This document shows positions 26,429 through 33,529 of a stretch of DNA of 48,685 nt, piece by piece. The translations under genes were made by a program, and so were the position numbers. Source of the DNA: Desulfurobacterium sp. (lineage in GTDB: Bacteria > Aquificota > Aquificia > Desulfurobacteriales > Desulfurobacteriaceae); NCBI GenBank assembly GCA_026988135.1, contig JALSLT010000065.1:1-48685 (forward strand). The letters are read 5' to 3'. The notes under the pieces were generated by a model. That model was not told the origin of the DNA and searched no databases. It was given only the letters and a program-made list of their open reading frames with translations. Every line of letters begins with the position of its first letter. Positions within the stretch are counted from its first letter, which is position 1.

Positions 26429-26650
26429 CGACTTCTTTTTGATTTCTTTCCCCTATTTAATTATAAGATACTGTATGATATTTGTGTGGAGGTAGATACT
26501 TCTATATGGCTTATAATAGAGCTATTAGAGTAACGTGGAAAAGTTAGAGTTATGATAGAATGGAGTTTGTGCAGTTTTGCCAACACTCCTGGTTTATCAT
26601 TTAAAAAATAGCCGGGAATTCTATTTCTCATAGCTAATTCGGAGGGAGAG
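26429..26650 (+). promoter_or_regulatory. Leader region of the 153-residue repeat-protein gene
   Basis: A 222-base gap. It contains TATGGCTTATAAT (26505-26517), a weak promoter-like stretch around TATGAT (26551), and two hairpins: 26562-26589 (GGAGT-TTG-GCA arms around a GTTT loop, with one bulged base on each side) and 26606-26626 (AAATAG/CTATTT around a nine-base loop). A GGAGGGAGAG ribosome site follows at 26641. No gene is seen in it. The structures suggest a folded 5' leader, but neither is followed by a T-tract. Confidence 0.4.
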
Positions 26651-27112
26651 ATGAGTATTGATGATATTCTTGATTTGACACCTGATAAGATTCTCCTTAT
26701 AGAAGACCATGAAGAAAGGTTGCAGGCAATTATGTTGATTCTTCTTATTAAAGCTTCTACGATAGAGAGAAATATATATGAGATTGAAAAGCTTGAGAAA
26801 GTTTTTTTAGAAACCATAGATGAGATAGATGATAACAAAGTAAAAGTAGAATCTATAAGAGGGTTTGCTTCCCTTGAGGGTGCCGATATTGATAGACTTA
26901 CAACTATTTTTTTAAAATCGGCAAGAAAAATAGAAGATCCTGTGGTGAGAGCATATGAGCTTTTTTGGTTTTTAAGAGATGCTCATAACGTTGCTCCTTG
27001 GCCTATTATTGCAGAGATAAAAAAGATACTGAAAGAGATAAATGACGTGGAAATTAAAAAAGAGTATGTTGAATTTGTAAATCAAGTAATAAGAAGTAAA
27101 TTTAAGAGGTGA
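26651..27112 (+). CDS. Unrecognised all-helical protein with four internal repeats
   Basis: A 153-residue soluble protein I cannot assign to a family. It is acidic and helical, and contains four copies of a short unit starting at residues 17, 59, 94 and 130: IEDHEERLQAI, IDDNKVKVESI, IEDPVVRAYEL and INDVEIKKEYV, that is I-(E/D/N)-D, three variable residues, a basic position, then a hydrophobic helix. Spacing is 42, 35 and 36 residues, so it is probably an alpha-solenoid (HEAT- or TPR-like) repeat. There is no signal peptide, membrane helix or cysteine. The ATG has GGAGGGAGAG just before it, so expression is likely. It stands alone between the efflux operon and the UspA-symporter pair. Confidence 0.75.
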   Translation: MSIDDILDLTPDKILLIEDHEERLQAIMLILLIKASTIERNIYEIEKLEKVFLETIDEIDDNKVKVESIRGFASLEGADIDRLTTIFLKSARKIEDPVVRAYELFWFLRDAHNVAPWPIIAEIKKILKEINDVEIKKEYVEFVNQVIRSKFKR

Positions 27113-27205
27113 ATTTTCGAGTTTTCTGTTAGAGTTTTAACCGTTTCCCCGGATTTATTCTCCCTATAATTTATCGCGGCTTTTCTCGTATGGTTACTAT
27201 ATCTG

Positions 27206-27240
27206 TCTTATCTCCAGGACTGTTTGGAAAGCAGATAAGA
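27206..27240. repeat. Inverted repeat (hairpin) in the 27.1-27.4 kb spacer
   Basis: The arms TCTTATCT and AGATAAGA pair perfectly over eight bases; CCA (27214-27216) and TGG (27224-27226) can pair inside. It is not followed by a T-tract, so it is not an ordinary terminator. Confidence 0.55.
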
Positions 27241-27368
27241 ATCGGCGAAATTCTTCGTGTTACGTTTTTAAAACGATAAGAGCGAAATTTTGACGTTGTT
27301 TTACAGCCAAATAATCCCAATAGCACCAAAGATAAAATTACAAGTTTTTCAAAGTCTCTCTATTCATC

Positions 27369-27397
27369 TTGAAAAAAATTTACATTTTTTTTACAAT
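27369..27397 (+). promoter_or_regulatory. Sigma70-type promoter of the UspA-symporter genes
   Basis: TTGAAA (27369-27374), a 17-base spacer and TACAAT (27392-27397), 65 bases before the ATG at 27463. Confidence 0.6.
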
Positions 27398-27444
27398 TAC
27401 AGGCATAATAAAATTTTTATTCATGCGTTTTTTACTTTTATATA

Positions 27445-27454
27445 CTAACGTTAG
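27445..27454. promoter_or_regulatory. 10-bp perfect palindrome between promoter and ribosome site
   Basis: CTAACGTTAG is self-complementary and abuts the GGAGGAGAG ribosome site of the UspA-fusion gene. Its position downstream of the promoter suits a repressor operator or a small RNA fold over the ribosome site. This is inference from position only. Confidence 0.35.
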
Positions 27455-27462
27455 GAGGAGAG

Positions 27463-28200
27463 ATGGGTTTTAGGAAGATTCTTGTTGCTGTTGACGGCTA
27501 TCCTGCCTCCTTAGGTGCTTTTAAAAAGGCGGTGGAGATTGCCAGAACGTATGGTGCGGAAGTTGCTGTTTTGCAGATTGAAGAAGATGTTCCCCTTTTA
27601 CCTGCGGAGAAGATGATGGAAGCTCATATTGATGAGCTTGTTACATCCCGTTCTCTTGAGCTATCTAAGGAGTATGGAAAAAAGGCGGGAATAGACGTCA
27701 AAGTTATTAGAAAGTTTGGTGAGCCTGTGGCCGGTATTATCCTTCAAACGGCAGAAGAGGAGGATGTTGACCTTATCATTCTCGGTGATTCCAGAAAATC
27801 GGGTCTTGAGAAGTTTTACCTTGGGAGTGTTTCTCAAACTGTTATGGGAAATGCCAAGTGTCCTGTGATGGTTATAAAAAAGGGGTGGATGAATATTTCC
27901 GATATTGTTGAGCTTGCAAAGGAGATAGAAAAGAAGCCCGAAAAGGTGGTTAAAGAGGAAAAGCCGGTTTATGATTCGGAGGTTATAAAGGAGAACTTTA
28001 GATTCAGCGGGACACTTTTTTTAATCCTTTCCGTTATCTATTTCTTCGCAGCTACGATAGCTTCAAAACCTTTTAAAAATATTGCCGCGTATGGGATTTT
28101 AGGTCTTCCTTTTGCTGTTTGGTGCGGTTTTTTCCTTATTGTTTCAGGGATTTTACTTACAAGAATCTATATAAACAGAGTTGGAGGTAGTGAAACATGA
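27463..28200 (+). CDS. Universal stress protein domain fused to a two-helix membrane domain (DUF485-like)
   Basis: Residues 1-143 form a UspA domain: FRKILVAVDGYPASLGAF at the start, DLIILGDSRKSG and GSVSQTVMGNAKCPVMVIKK, the last two making up the G-x2-G-x9-G-S/T type ATP-binding pattern with some variation. A charged linker (about 145-180) leads to two hydrophobic helices (about 181-203 and 211-238) ending in RIYINRVGG. Their size and place match the small DUF485/DUF4212-type protein normally encoded next to acetate-type sodium:solute symporters. Its ATGA overlap with the symporter gene supports that reading. I infer a membrane-tethered nucleotide sensor acting on the symporter. The domain call for the C-terminus is by topology and context. 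Confidence 0.8.
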   Translation: MGFRKILVAVDGYPASLGAFKKAVEIARTYGAEVAVLQIEEDVPLLPAEKMMEAHIDELVTSRSLELSKEYGKKAGIDVKVIRKFGEPVAGIILQTAEEEDVDLIILGDSRKSGLEKFYLGSVSQTVMGNAKCPVMVIKKGWMNISDIVELAKEIEKKPEKVVKEEKPVYDSEVIKENFRFSGTLFLILSVIYFFAATIASKPFKNIAAYGILGLPFAVWCGFFLIVSGILLTRIYINRVGGSET

Positions 28201-29807
28201 GTTTAACTTATCCGATAGCTTTTGTGATAGTTGCAGTTAGTGTGGTTTTATCTATTTATATAAGTTTCTATTTTAGAAAGCAATCAAGAACCGCTTCTTC
28301 GTTCTTTGTGGCAGGCGGGGAAATTCCGTGGAAGATAAACGGTCTTGCGATGTTTGGAGATTACTGTAGTGCAGCCAGTTTCCTTGGTGTAGCAGGTGCG
28401 ATAGCAATTGTGGGGATTGACGGCTGGTGGCTTGCCCTTGGTTTTTTTGCTACATGGATGGCGGTTCTTTTTCTGATAGCCGGACCTTTAAAAAATACCG
28501 GTAAGTTTACGGTTGGTGATGTGATAAGCGAGCGATTTGGTAAAAGTAAAGACATTAGAACTATTGCAATGATAACGACGCTGGTTCTTACTTCTCTTTA
28601 CCTTGTTCCTCAGATTGTCGGAGCAGGTCATCTCTTTAAACTTTTACTTGGATGGAATTACGCTGTAACTGTTGTAGTTTCAGGAGCACTTATAACTTTT
28701 CTTGTTATTATCGGAGGGATGAAAGGAACGACATTTAATCAGGCAATTCAGGGAATTGTTCTTCTGGGTGCTATGCTTCTTCTTCTTTTTTCCTCTGCCG
28801 CTCTATTTTACAAGGGTAATATCTTTAATATCATAACAACGGGGAAGAAGGTTGTGCCTACGGTTATTGCCGCTAAAGAAGCCTCTGATATTGTTGAAAA
28901 TGCTCCTGATGCTAAGGCGGCGGTGGAAGCGGTTAGAAGTGCTATGCCGACTGCTCCTGGTGCTTTGACTCCCGGTGTTGGATTAAGGGATTTTGCAAAT
29001 CATATGAGTCTTGTTCTCGGTCTTTTTGTCGGTGTTCTTGGCCTTCCTCATATTTTGATAAGATTTTACACTGTAAAAAGTGCTAAGGCTGCTCAAAAAA
29101 GTATTGAGTTTACTATATGGGGACTTGCAATTTTTTATACTGCGGTTCTTTTTGTAGGTCTTGCCATTATGTATATTCTCTATCCCGAGCTTGTTGAACT
29201 TGTCGTTTCCGGGAAAAGAGGTCTTGCGACAAATATGGCTGTTCCGATGCTTGGTCAGCGTATAGGTGGAGAGCTTTTTCTCGGTTTAATTGCAGCAGGT
29301 GCTCTTGCAGCGATGTTGAGTACATGTACTGGTCTTCTTATTACGGCTACGACAAGTATTGCCCATGACCTTTACGCTTCCATTTTTAGACCTGAAAGTT
29401 CTGATGAGGAGAGAGTGAGTTTTGCAAAGAAGGCTGTTATTGTTCTTGCGGTGGTTTCTATTCTTCTTGCCATCTGGCTTAAAAGCCAGAATGTCGGTAT
29501 GCTTGTCGGTATGAGTTTTGGTATAGCTGCAAGTACTTTTGCACCGGCTATTGTTCTTACCGTGTGGTGGAAGAGATTGACGAAGCAAGGAGTTGTTATA
29601 GGTATGGCAGCAGGATTGCTCGTGTCATTGATATTTACTTTCGCGAGATTTTTTAAATTGAAAGCCTTTATCGGTATTCCCGTTCTTGTTAATCCTGCTC
29701 TTTACAGTGTGCCTGTAGCGTTTTTTGTGTTCATTATTGTTAGTTTAATGACAAAAGATGTTGGAAAAGTTGAAGAGTTTATGGCGATGGCTCATCAGAA
29801 AAAATAA
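28197..29807 (+). CDS. Sodium:solute symporter, acetate permease (ActP) type
   Basis: A 536-residue member of the SSS family with about 13 membrane helices, expected to couple Na+ or H+ to uptake of acetate or another small carboxylate. Family features: FFVAGGEIPWKINGLA near the first loop, GDYCSAASFLGVAG, FTVGDVISERFG, LYLVPQIVGAG, GGMKGTTFNQAIQG, GLPHILIRFYTVKSAKAAQKS and LAAMLSTCTGLLITATTSIAHDLY. These are closest in my memory to ActP/YjcG. Exact substrate is not settled by sequence. It overlaps the UspA-fusion gene by four bases and ends at a terminator facing dxr. Confidence 0.9.
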   Translation: MSLTYPIAFVIVAVSVVLSIYISFYFRKQSRTASSFFVAGGEIPWKINGLAMFGDYCSAASFLGVAGAIAIVGIDGWWLALGFFATWMAVLFLIAGPLKNTGKFTVGDVISERFGKSKDIRTIAMITTLVLTSLYLVPQIVGAGHLFKLLLGWNYAVTVVVSGALITFLVIIGGMKGTTFNQAIQGIVLLGAMLLLLFSSAALFYKGNIFNIITTGKKVVPTVIAAKEASDIVENAPDAKAAVEAVRSAMPTAPGALTPGVGLRDFANHMSLVLGLFVGVLGLPHILIRFYTVKSAKAAQKSIEFTIWGLAIFYTAVLFVGLAIMYILYPELVELVVSGKRGLATNMAVPMLGQRIGGELFLGLIAAGALAAMLSTCTGLLITATTSIAHDLYASIFRPESSDEERVSFAKKAVIVLAVVSILLAIWLKSQNVGMLVGMSFGIAASTFAPAIVLTVWWKRLTKQGVVIGMAAGLLVSLIFTFARFFKLKAFIGIPVLVNPALYSVPVAFFVFIIVSLMTKDVGKVEEFMAMAHQKK

Positions 29808-29813
29808 TTGTCC

Positions 29814-29843
29814 GGGGAGGGATTTCCTCCTTTCCCCATTTTT
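29814..29843 (+). terminator. Terminator between the symporter gene and dxr
   Basis: GGAGG (29816-29820) and CCTCC (29826-29830) pair around GATTT, with an alternative longer pairing of GGGGAGG with CCT-CCCC. ATTTTT follows. The T-run overlaps the last codon of the convergent dxr gene; on the minus strand there is no good T-tract, so it mainly serves the symporter transcript. Confidence 0.7.
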
Positions 29844-30963
29844 ATCTTATAAAGTTTTTTATCAATTTTTCCGCTGTTTCTCTCGCTATTTTATCTATCC
29901 TTGTGACATCTTCAACAGTTGTAGGAGATTCTATGTTAAGTATATCCATCGTTTTTTCTATAATTTCGGGAATTGAAAGAAAAGGTATCTCTCCTTTAAG
30001 AAATGATTCGACAGCGACTTCATCTGCGGCGTTAAGTATTATCGGATAGGGATAGCCTCTTTTTACACTTTCATAGGCAAGGTTCAAACATTTAAATGTT
30101 TCTGTATCTGGTTCTTTAAGTGTTAAGTTTAAATTCGTATAGTCCATGGATAGTCCTTCTTGTAATTTTAGCCTTTCGGGATAAGATAGCGCGTAAGCAA
30201 TAGGGATTCTCATATCGGGTTTTCCCATTTGAGCGATGAAGGAGTTGTCTTGAAATTTCACAATAGAATGGATAATGCTTTGAGGATGAACTACAACTTT
30301 TATTTTTTCAACAGGTATATTAAAAAGCCACATGGCTTCTATAACTTCAAGTCCTTTATTCATTAAAGTTGCCGAGTCTATTGTAACTTTGTTTCCCATA
30401 TTCCAGTTCGGGTGTTTCAGTGCTGTTTCCGGTGTTACTGTTTTAAGTTGTTCTTTCTCTTTTCCGTGAAATGGGCCTCCTGAAGCCGTCAGAATTATCT
30501 CTTTTACATCCTCTTCTCTACCTGATGAAAGAGCCTGAAATATTGCAGAGTGTTCGCTATCAACCGGTATTATCTTTTTTGCTACTTTTTTTATGAACAT
30601 TCCGGCGCAGACAAGGGATTCTTTGTTTGCAAGGGCAAGCCTTTCAGCTCTCTTTGCAGCTTCATATGTAGGTATTATACCGGCAGCTCCGGAAATCGCA
30701 GCGACTACGATGTCAAATTCTATCTCTTTTATTAGCCGGATTATTCCTTCCTCTCTATGATAAGTTTTTACATGGGAGTCAAAGGAAGTATCAAGAGTTG
30801 CAATAGCTTTCGGCTTGAATTCTTCTATTTGCCTTTGCAGTTTTTCACTGTTTTTTCCAGCTACAAGTCCTGTAACTTTGAATTTATCTGGAAATTTTTT
30901 TATTACATTTAACGTGTTTTCACCAATTGATCCTGTTGAACCTAAAATCAGGATTTTTTTCAT
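29842..30963 (-). CDS. dxr: 1-deoxy-D-xylulose 5-phosphate reductoisomerase
   Basis: Second enzyme of the MEP isoprenoid pathway, making 2-C-methyl-D-erythritol 4-phosphate with NADPH. The 373 residues show the NADPH-binding GSTGSIGENTLNV (residues 8-20), ALANKESLV, PVDSEHSAIFQ (metal site), TASGGPF, HPNWNMGNKVTIDSATLMNK (given here in its 20-residue core) and the C-terminal helical domain. GGAGAAGGA precedes the ATG. It is the last of seven minus-strand genes, 10 bases after hisS. Confidence 0.96.
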   Translation of the reverse strand: MKKILILGSTGSIGENTLNVIKKFPDKFKVTGLVAGKNSEKLQRQIEEFKPKAIATLDTSFDSHVKTYHREEGIIRLIKEIEFDIVVAAISGAAGIIPTYEAAKRAERLALANKESLVCAGMFIKKVAKKIIPVDSEHSAIFQALSSGREEDVKEIILTASGGPFHGKEKEQLKTVTPETALKHPNWNMGNKVTIDSATLMNKGLEVIEAMWLFNIPVEKIKVVVHPQSIIHSIVKFQDNSFIAQMGKPDMRIPIAYALSYPERLKLQEGLSMDYTNLNLTLKEPDTETFKCLNLAYESVKRGYPYPIILNAADEVAVESFLKGEIPFLSIPEIIEKTMDILNIESPTTVEDVTRIDKIARETAEKLIKNFIR

Positions 30964-30973
30964 TCCTTCTCCG

Positions 30974-32206
30974 TTATATTCTTGCTATGAGCTCTGCAAG
31001 AGATTCAATTCTTTCCTGCTTTCCGGTTTCGAGGCACTTAAATGAGTAGAATCTGTTTTCCACCTCTTCGTCGCCGATGATAACAACATGCTTCATGTTT
31101 AACCTGTTTGCGGTTTTAAATTGGGATTTGAAACTTCCTTGTCTGTGGTCTATTTCCGTATAGATGTTTCTGTTTCTAAGAATTTCGGCAGTTTTTAATC
31201 CTTCAAGATATCCTTTTTCTCCGAAAGTTGATATAAATACTCCGTTTCTATTTTTTTCAGATTTTTCTATTAGAAGCATTATTCGTTCAATTCCCATTGC
31301 AAATCCAAGAGCAGGTGTTTCCTGGCCTCCAAGTTCTTTTATAAGGTTGTCGTATCTTCCTCCTGCCAAAATGGTACTTTGAGCACCAAGGTTTTTGGAT
31401 TTAAATTCGAAAACTGTTTTGGTATAGTAATCAAGGCCTCTGACCATGAACGGGTTTAAGGAAAATTTTACTTCTAAAGTTTTTAAAAGCTCTATCACTT
31501 TTTCAAAGTGGTTTTTACATTTGTCACATAGATAGTCCGTAATAATAGGTACGTTTTTCACAACTTTTTTGCAGTTTTTGTTTTTACAGTCAAGAACTCT
31601 TAAAGGGTTTCCGTCAAGTCTGTTTTTGCAGTCTTGGCAGAGATTTTCTTTTTCGGAAGAGAGGTGATTTATAAGTGCCGTTTTATAATTTGGACGGCAA
31701 GAGTTGCATCCTATACTGTTTATTTCAAGGGTAAAGTCTATCTCTAAGTTTTCAAGTATTTTGGCTGCCATTTTTATAAGTTCAGCATCGCTTCCCGGAG
31801 ATGAAATTCCGAAAATTTCGCACCCTGCCTGATAAAACTGTCTATTTCTTCCGGCTTGAGGTCTTTCATATCTGAACATAGGGCCTATATAAAACCACTT
31901 TGTGAACGGTTCTTTCGCATAGATGCCGTGTTGAATGTAGGCTCTTACTGCGGAGGCTGTTCCTTCAGGTCTTAAAGCTATTTTTCTTCCACCCCTGTCT
32001 TCAAACAGATACATCTCTTTCTGGACAATATCTGTCGTTTCTCCGACACTTCTTGTAAAAAGGGCAATATTTTCAAACGTTGGAAGGATGACTTTTTTAA
32101 AACCACAAAGATGAACGGTATTTTTAAACGTTTCAACTATTTTTTCAAATTTTTCACTTTTAGGAGGGATAATATCTTCCACACCTCTAACAGTTTTAAT
32201 TTCCAT
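30974..32206 (-). CDS. hisS: Histidyl-tRNA synthetase
   Basis: Class II aminoacyl-tRNA synthetase charging tRNA(His). The 410 residues show motif 1 around the N-terminal FKKVILPTFE, motif 2 IGPMFRYERPQAGR, FYQAGCEIFG, the HisRS-specific MVRGLDYYTKTVFEF and GGRYDNLI, motif 3 ALGFAMGIERI, and an anticodon-binding domain from about residue 320. A cysteine-rich insertion (CNSC, CQDC, LDCKNKNC, CDKC) is common in many bacterial HisRS and may bind zinc. The start is ATG 32206 (MEIKTVRGVED), with GGAGGT upstream inside upp; the genes overlap by 11 bases. Confidence 0.96.
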   Translation of the reverse strand: MEIKTVRGVEDIIPPKSEKFEKIVETFKNTVHLCGFKKVILPTFENIALFTRSVGETTDIVQKEMYLFEDRGGRKIALRPEGTASAVRAYIQHGIYAKEPFTKWFYIGPMFRYERPQAGRNRQFYQAGCEIFGISSPGSDAELIKMAAKILENLEIDFTLEINSIGCNSCRPNYKTALINHLSSEKENLCQDCKNRLDGNPLRVLDCKNKNCKKVVKNVPIITDYLCDKCKNHFEKVIELLKTLEVKFSLNPFMVRGLDYYTKTVFEFKSKNLGAQSTILAGGRYDNLIKELGGQETPALGFAMGIERIMLLIEKSEKNRNGVFISTFGEKGYLEGLKTAEILRNRNIYTEIDHRQGSFKSQFKTANRLNMKHVVIIGDEEVENRFYSFKCLETGKQERIESLAELIARI

Positions 32207-32852
32207 AACTTTCAATGACCTCCACATTTTCCGTAGAACAGAATCTATCTCCTGCGTCTCCAAGTCCCGGTAGAATATATCCTTTATTGTTTAGCTCTCT
32301 GTCGATGGAAGCGGTAACTATTTTTATATTTTTAAATTGGGAAAGCATTTTTACTCCTTCCTGAGAACAGATGAGAGATATAAAAAAGATATTTTCCGAT
32401 TTTATTCCTGCTTCAATCAATTTTTCGATGGTTAGATACGCTGTTCCGCCGGTTGCAAGCATCGGATCAAGGATAAAATAAAACCCGTTGCGGACGATAG
32501 GAGATTTAAAATAGTAAAGGTATGGTTTGAGTGTTTCTTCGTTTCGTTTTATCCCTATGAATCCGATTCTTCCTTTGGAATATGCGTTAATTGCAGCAGG
32601 AAGCAGTAATAGTCCGGCTCTTAAAATGGGGAGAAAAATAATTTCTTTCTGTATTGTTATTGAAGTTATGTTGTTTTCAACGGGTGTATCTATCGTTACT
32701 TTCTTAATAGGAAGTTTTGATATCCCTTCTGTTATTAAAACTTCCGATAGTTTTAAAGATGCTTTTCTAAAGTCTTCTGTATCTGTTGCTTTATCTCTTA
32801 ATATCGTGAGAAGATGTTCGGTAAAATTTGTTTTTACTTCATAAACAATCAT
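32196..32852 (-). CDS. upp: Uracil phosphoribosyltransferase
   Basis: Salvage enzyme making UMP from uracil and PRPP. The 218 residues contain the PRPP-binding FILDPMLATGGTA, LPILRAGLLLLPA, IGFIGIKRNEETLKPYLYY and the C-terminal uracil-binding YILPGLGDAGDR, all family hallmarks. Its ATG overlaps the stop of the TPR membrane protein gene, and its end overlaps hisS by 11 bases, so it is tightly embedded in the operon. Confidence 0.95.
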   Translation of the reverse strand: MIVYEVKTNFTEHLLTILRDKATDTEDFRKASLKLSEVLITEGISKLPIKKVTIDTPVENNITSITIQKEIIFLPILRAGLLLLPAAINAYSKGRIGFIGIKRNEETLKPYLYYFKSPIVRNGFYFILDPMLATGGTAYLTIEKLIEAGIKSENIFFISLICSQEGVKMLSQFKNIKIVTASIDRELNNKGYILPGLGDAGDRFCSTENVEVIESYGN

Positions 32853-33529
32853 TTAAACAACTCTCCGATAATAGCGGTGTAAAAGCTGTTTTGGTAGTCT
32901 CCTTTCAGAATTTCATATATCTCTTTTGCTCTATTTCTGTCCCCTTCGGTTATATATGCTATAGCCGCATAGTAAAGACTTGCCGGATGGGTCCAGTCTT
33001 TGTTTCGGGAAATGGAGATAAATTTTGTTATCGCTTCATCTGTTTTTCCTTTTTCAAAGAGAATAACTCCCGTGTCAAGTTTTCCTGCAGAGCTTATTGT
33101 AAGGCTTTCTGTTTTTATAGCTTTTTCAAGATAGGAAATGTTTTTTGTCAATTTACCGTAAATGAATATCCCGGCTTTACCAGAAGGGGTATCGGGAAAA
33201 CTGTCGGCTACTTTTTTAAAGTATTTTTCCGCCTCTTTATTTTTTCCGCTTTTAAGGGCAAATAATCCTCTGTCAAAAATGGCAGCTGCTTTTGTTTCAA
33301 GGTTCCCTCTATACCATTTGTAACCGAAAAATCCCCCGCCGATAATTGCTATAGCGACTATAATAGCGATAAACTTTGCGGCATGTTTTTCAAAAAAATT
33401 GATAATTTTGTAGAAGTCGCTAACCATCATCTCAGCTTCCGGTGTGTCTATCGCTTCAGGAATGTTCACAGGTGGATTCTCTTCCTTTTTCTCTTTTTTT
33501 ATATACGATTTATAAGGTGGTTTTTTCAC
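32849..33529 (-). CDS. Membrane-anchored tetratricopeptide-repeat protein (YfgM-like)
   Basis: A 226-residue protein with a charged cytoplasmic N-terminus, one membrane helix (about residues 52-72, FIAIIVAIAIIGGGFFGYKWY) and a helical C-terminal part with TPR-like pairs, for example DRGLFALKSGKNKEAEKYFKK and YYAAIAYITEGDRNRAKEIY. The topology (N-in, TPRs outside) matches YfgM, which in E. coli binds the SecYEG translocon and periplasmic chaperones, but similarity is to architecture, not to specific motifs. It overlaps the PHP gene by 20 bases and upp by four. Confidence 0.7.
   Translation of the reverse strand: MKKPPYKSYIKKEKKEENPPVNIPEAIDTPEAEMMVSDFYKIINFFEKHAAKFIAIIVAIAIIGGGFFGYKWYRGNLETKAAAIFDRGLFALKSGKNKEAEKYFKKVADSFPDTPSGKAGIFIYGKLTKNISYLEKAIKTESLTISSAGKLDTGVILFEKGKTDEAITKFISISRNKDWTHPASLYYAAIAYITEGDRNRAKEIYEILKGDYQNSFYTAIIGELFK

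Larger units (their letters stand above)
27113..27462 (+). other. 350-base structured intergenic region upstream of the UspA-symporter genes
   Basis: No convincing gene. It holds an 8-bp perfect inverted repeat, TCTTATCT (27206-27213) with AGATAAGA (27233-27240), with CCA/TGG pairing inside; an imperfect direct repeat, GATAAGA plus GCGAAATT at 27234-27252 and again at 27275-27289; a CGTTTTTAAAACG palindrome around 27264-27276; then the promoter and operator-like palindrome listed separately. A short peptide in the frame of the preceding stop (27122-27160) resembles the TrmD N-terminus but stops at 27169. Confidence 0.5.

Noticed and set aside
27110-27169. Selenocysteine read-through of the UGA ending the repeat-protein gene
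   Set aside because: SelB is encoded here and the frame stays open for 18 codons, but there is no SECIS-like hairpin directly after the UGA and no redox motif around it.
27190-27279. A 29-codon ORF in the spacer (MVTISVLSPGLFG start)
   Set aside because: No ribosome site precedes it and it overlaps the inverted repeat, so it is more likely chance than a gene.
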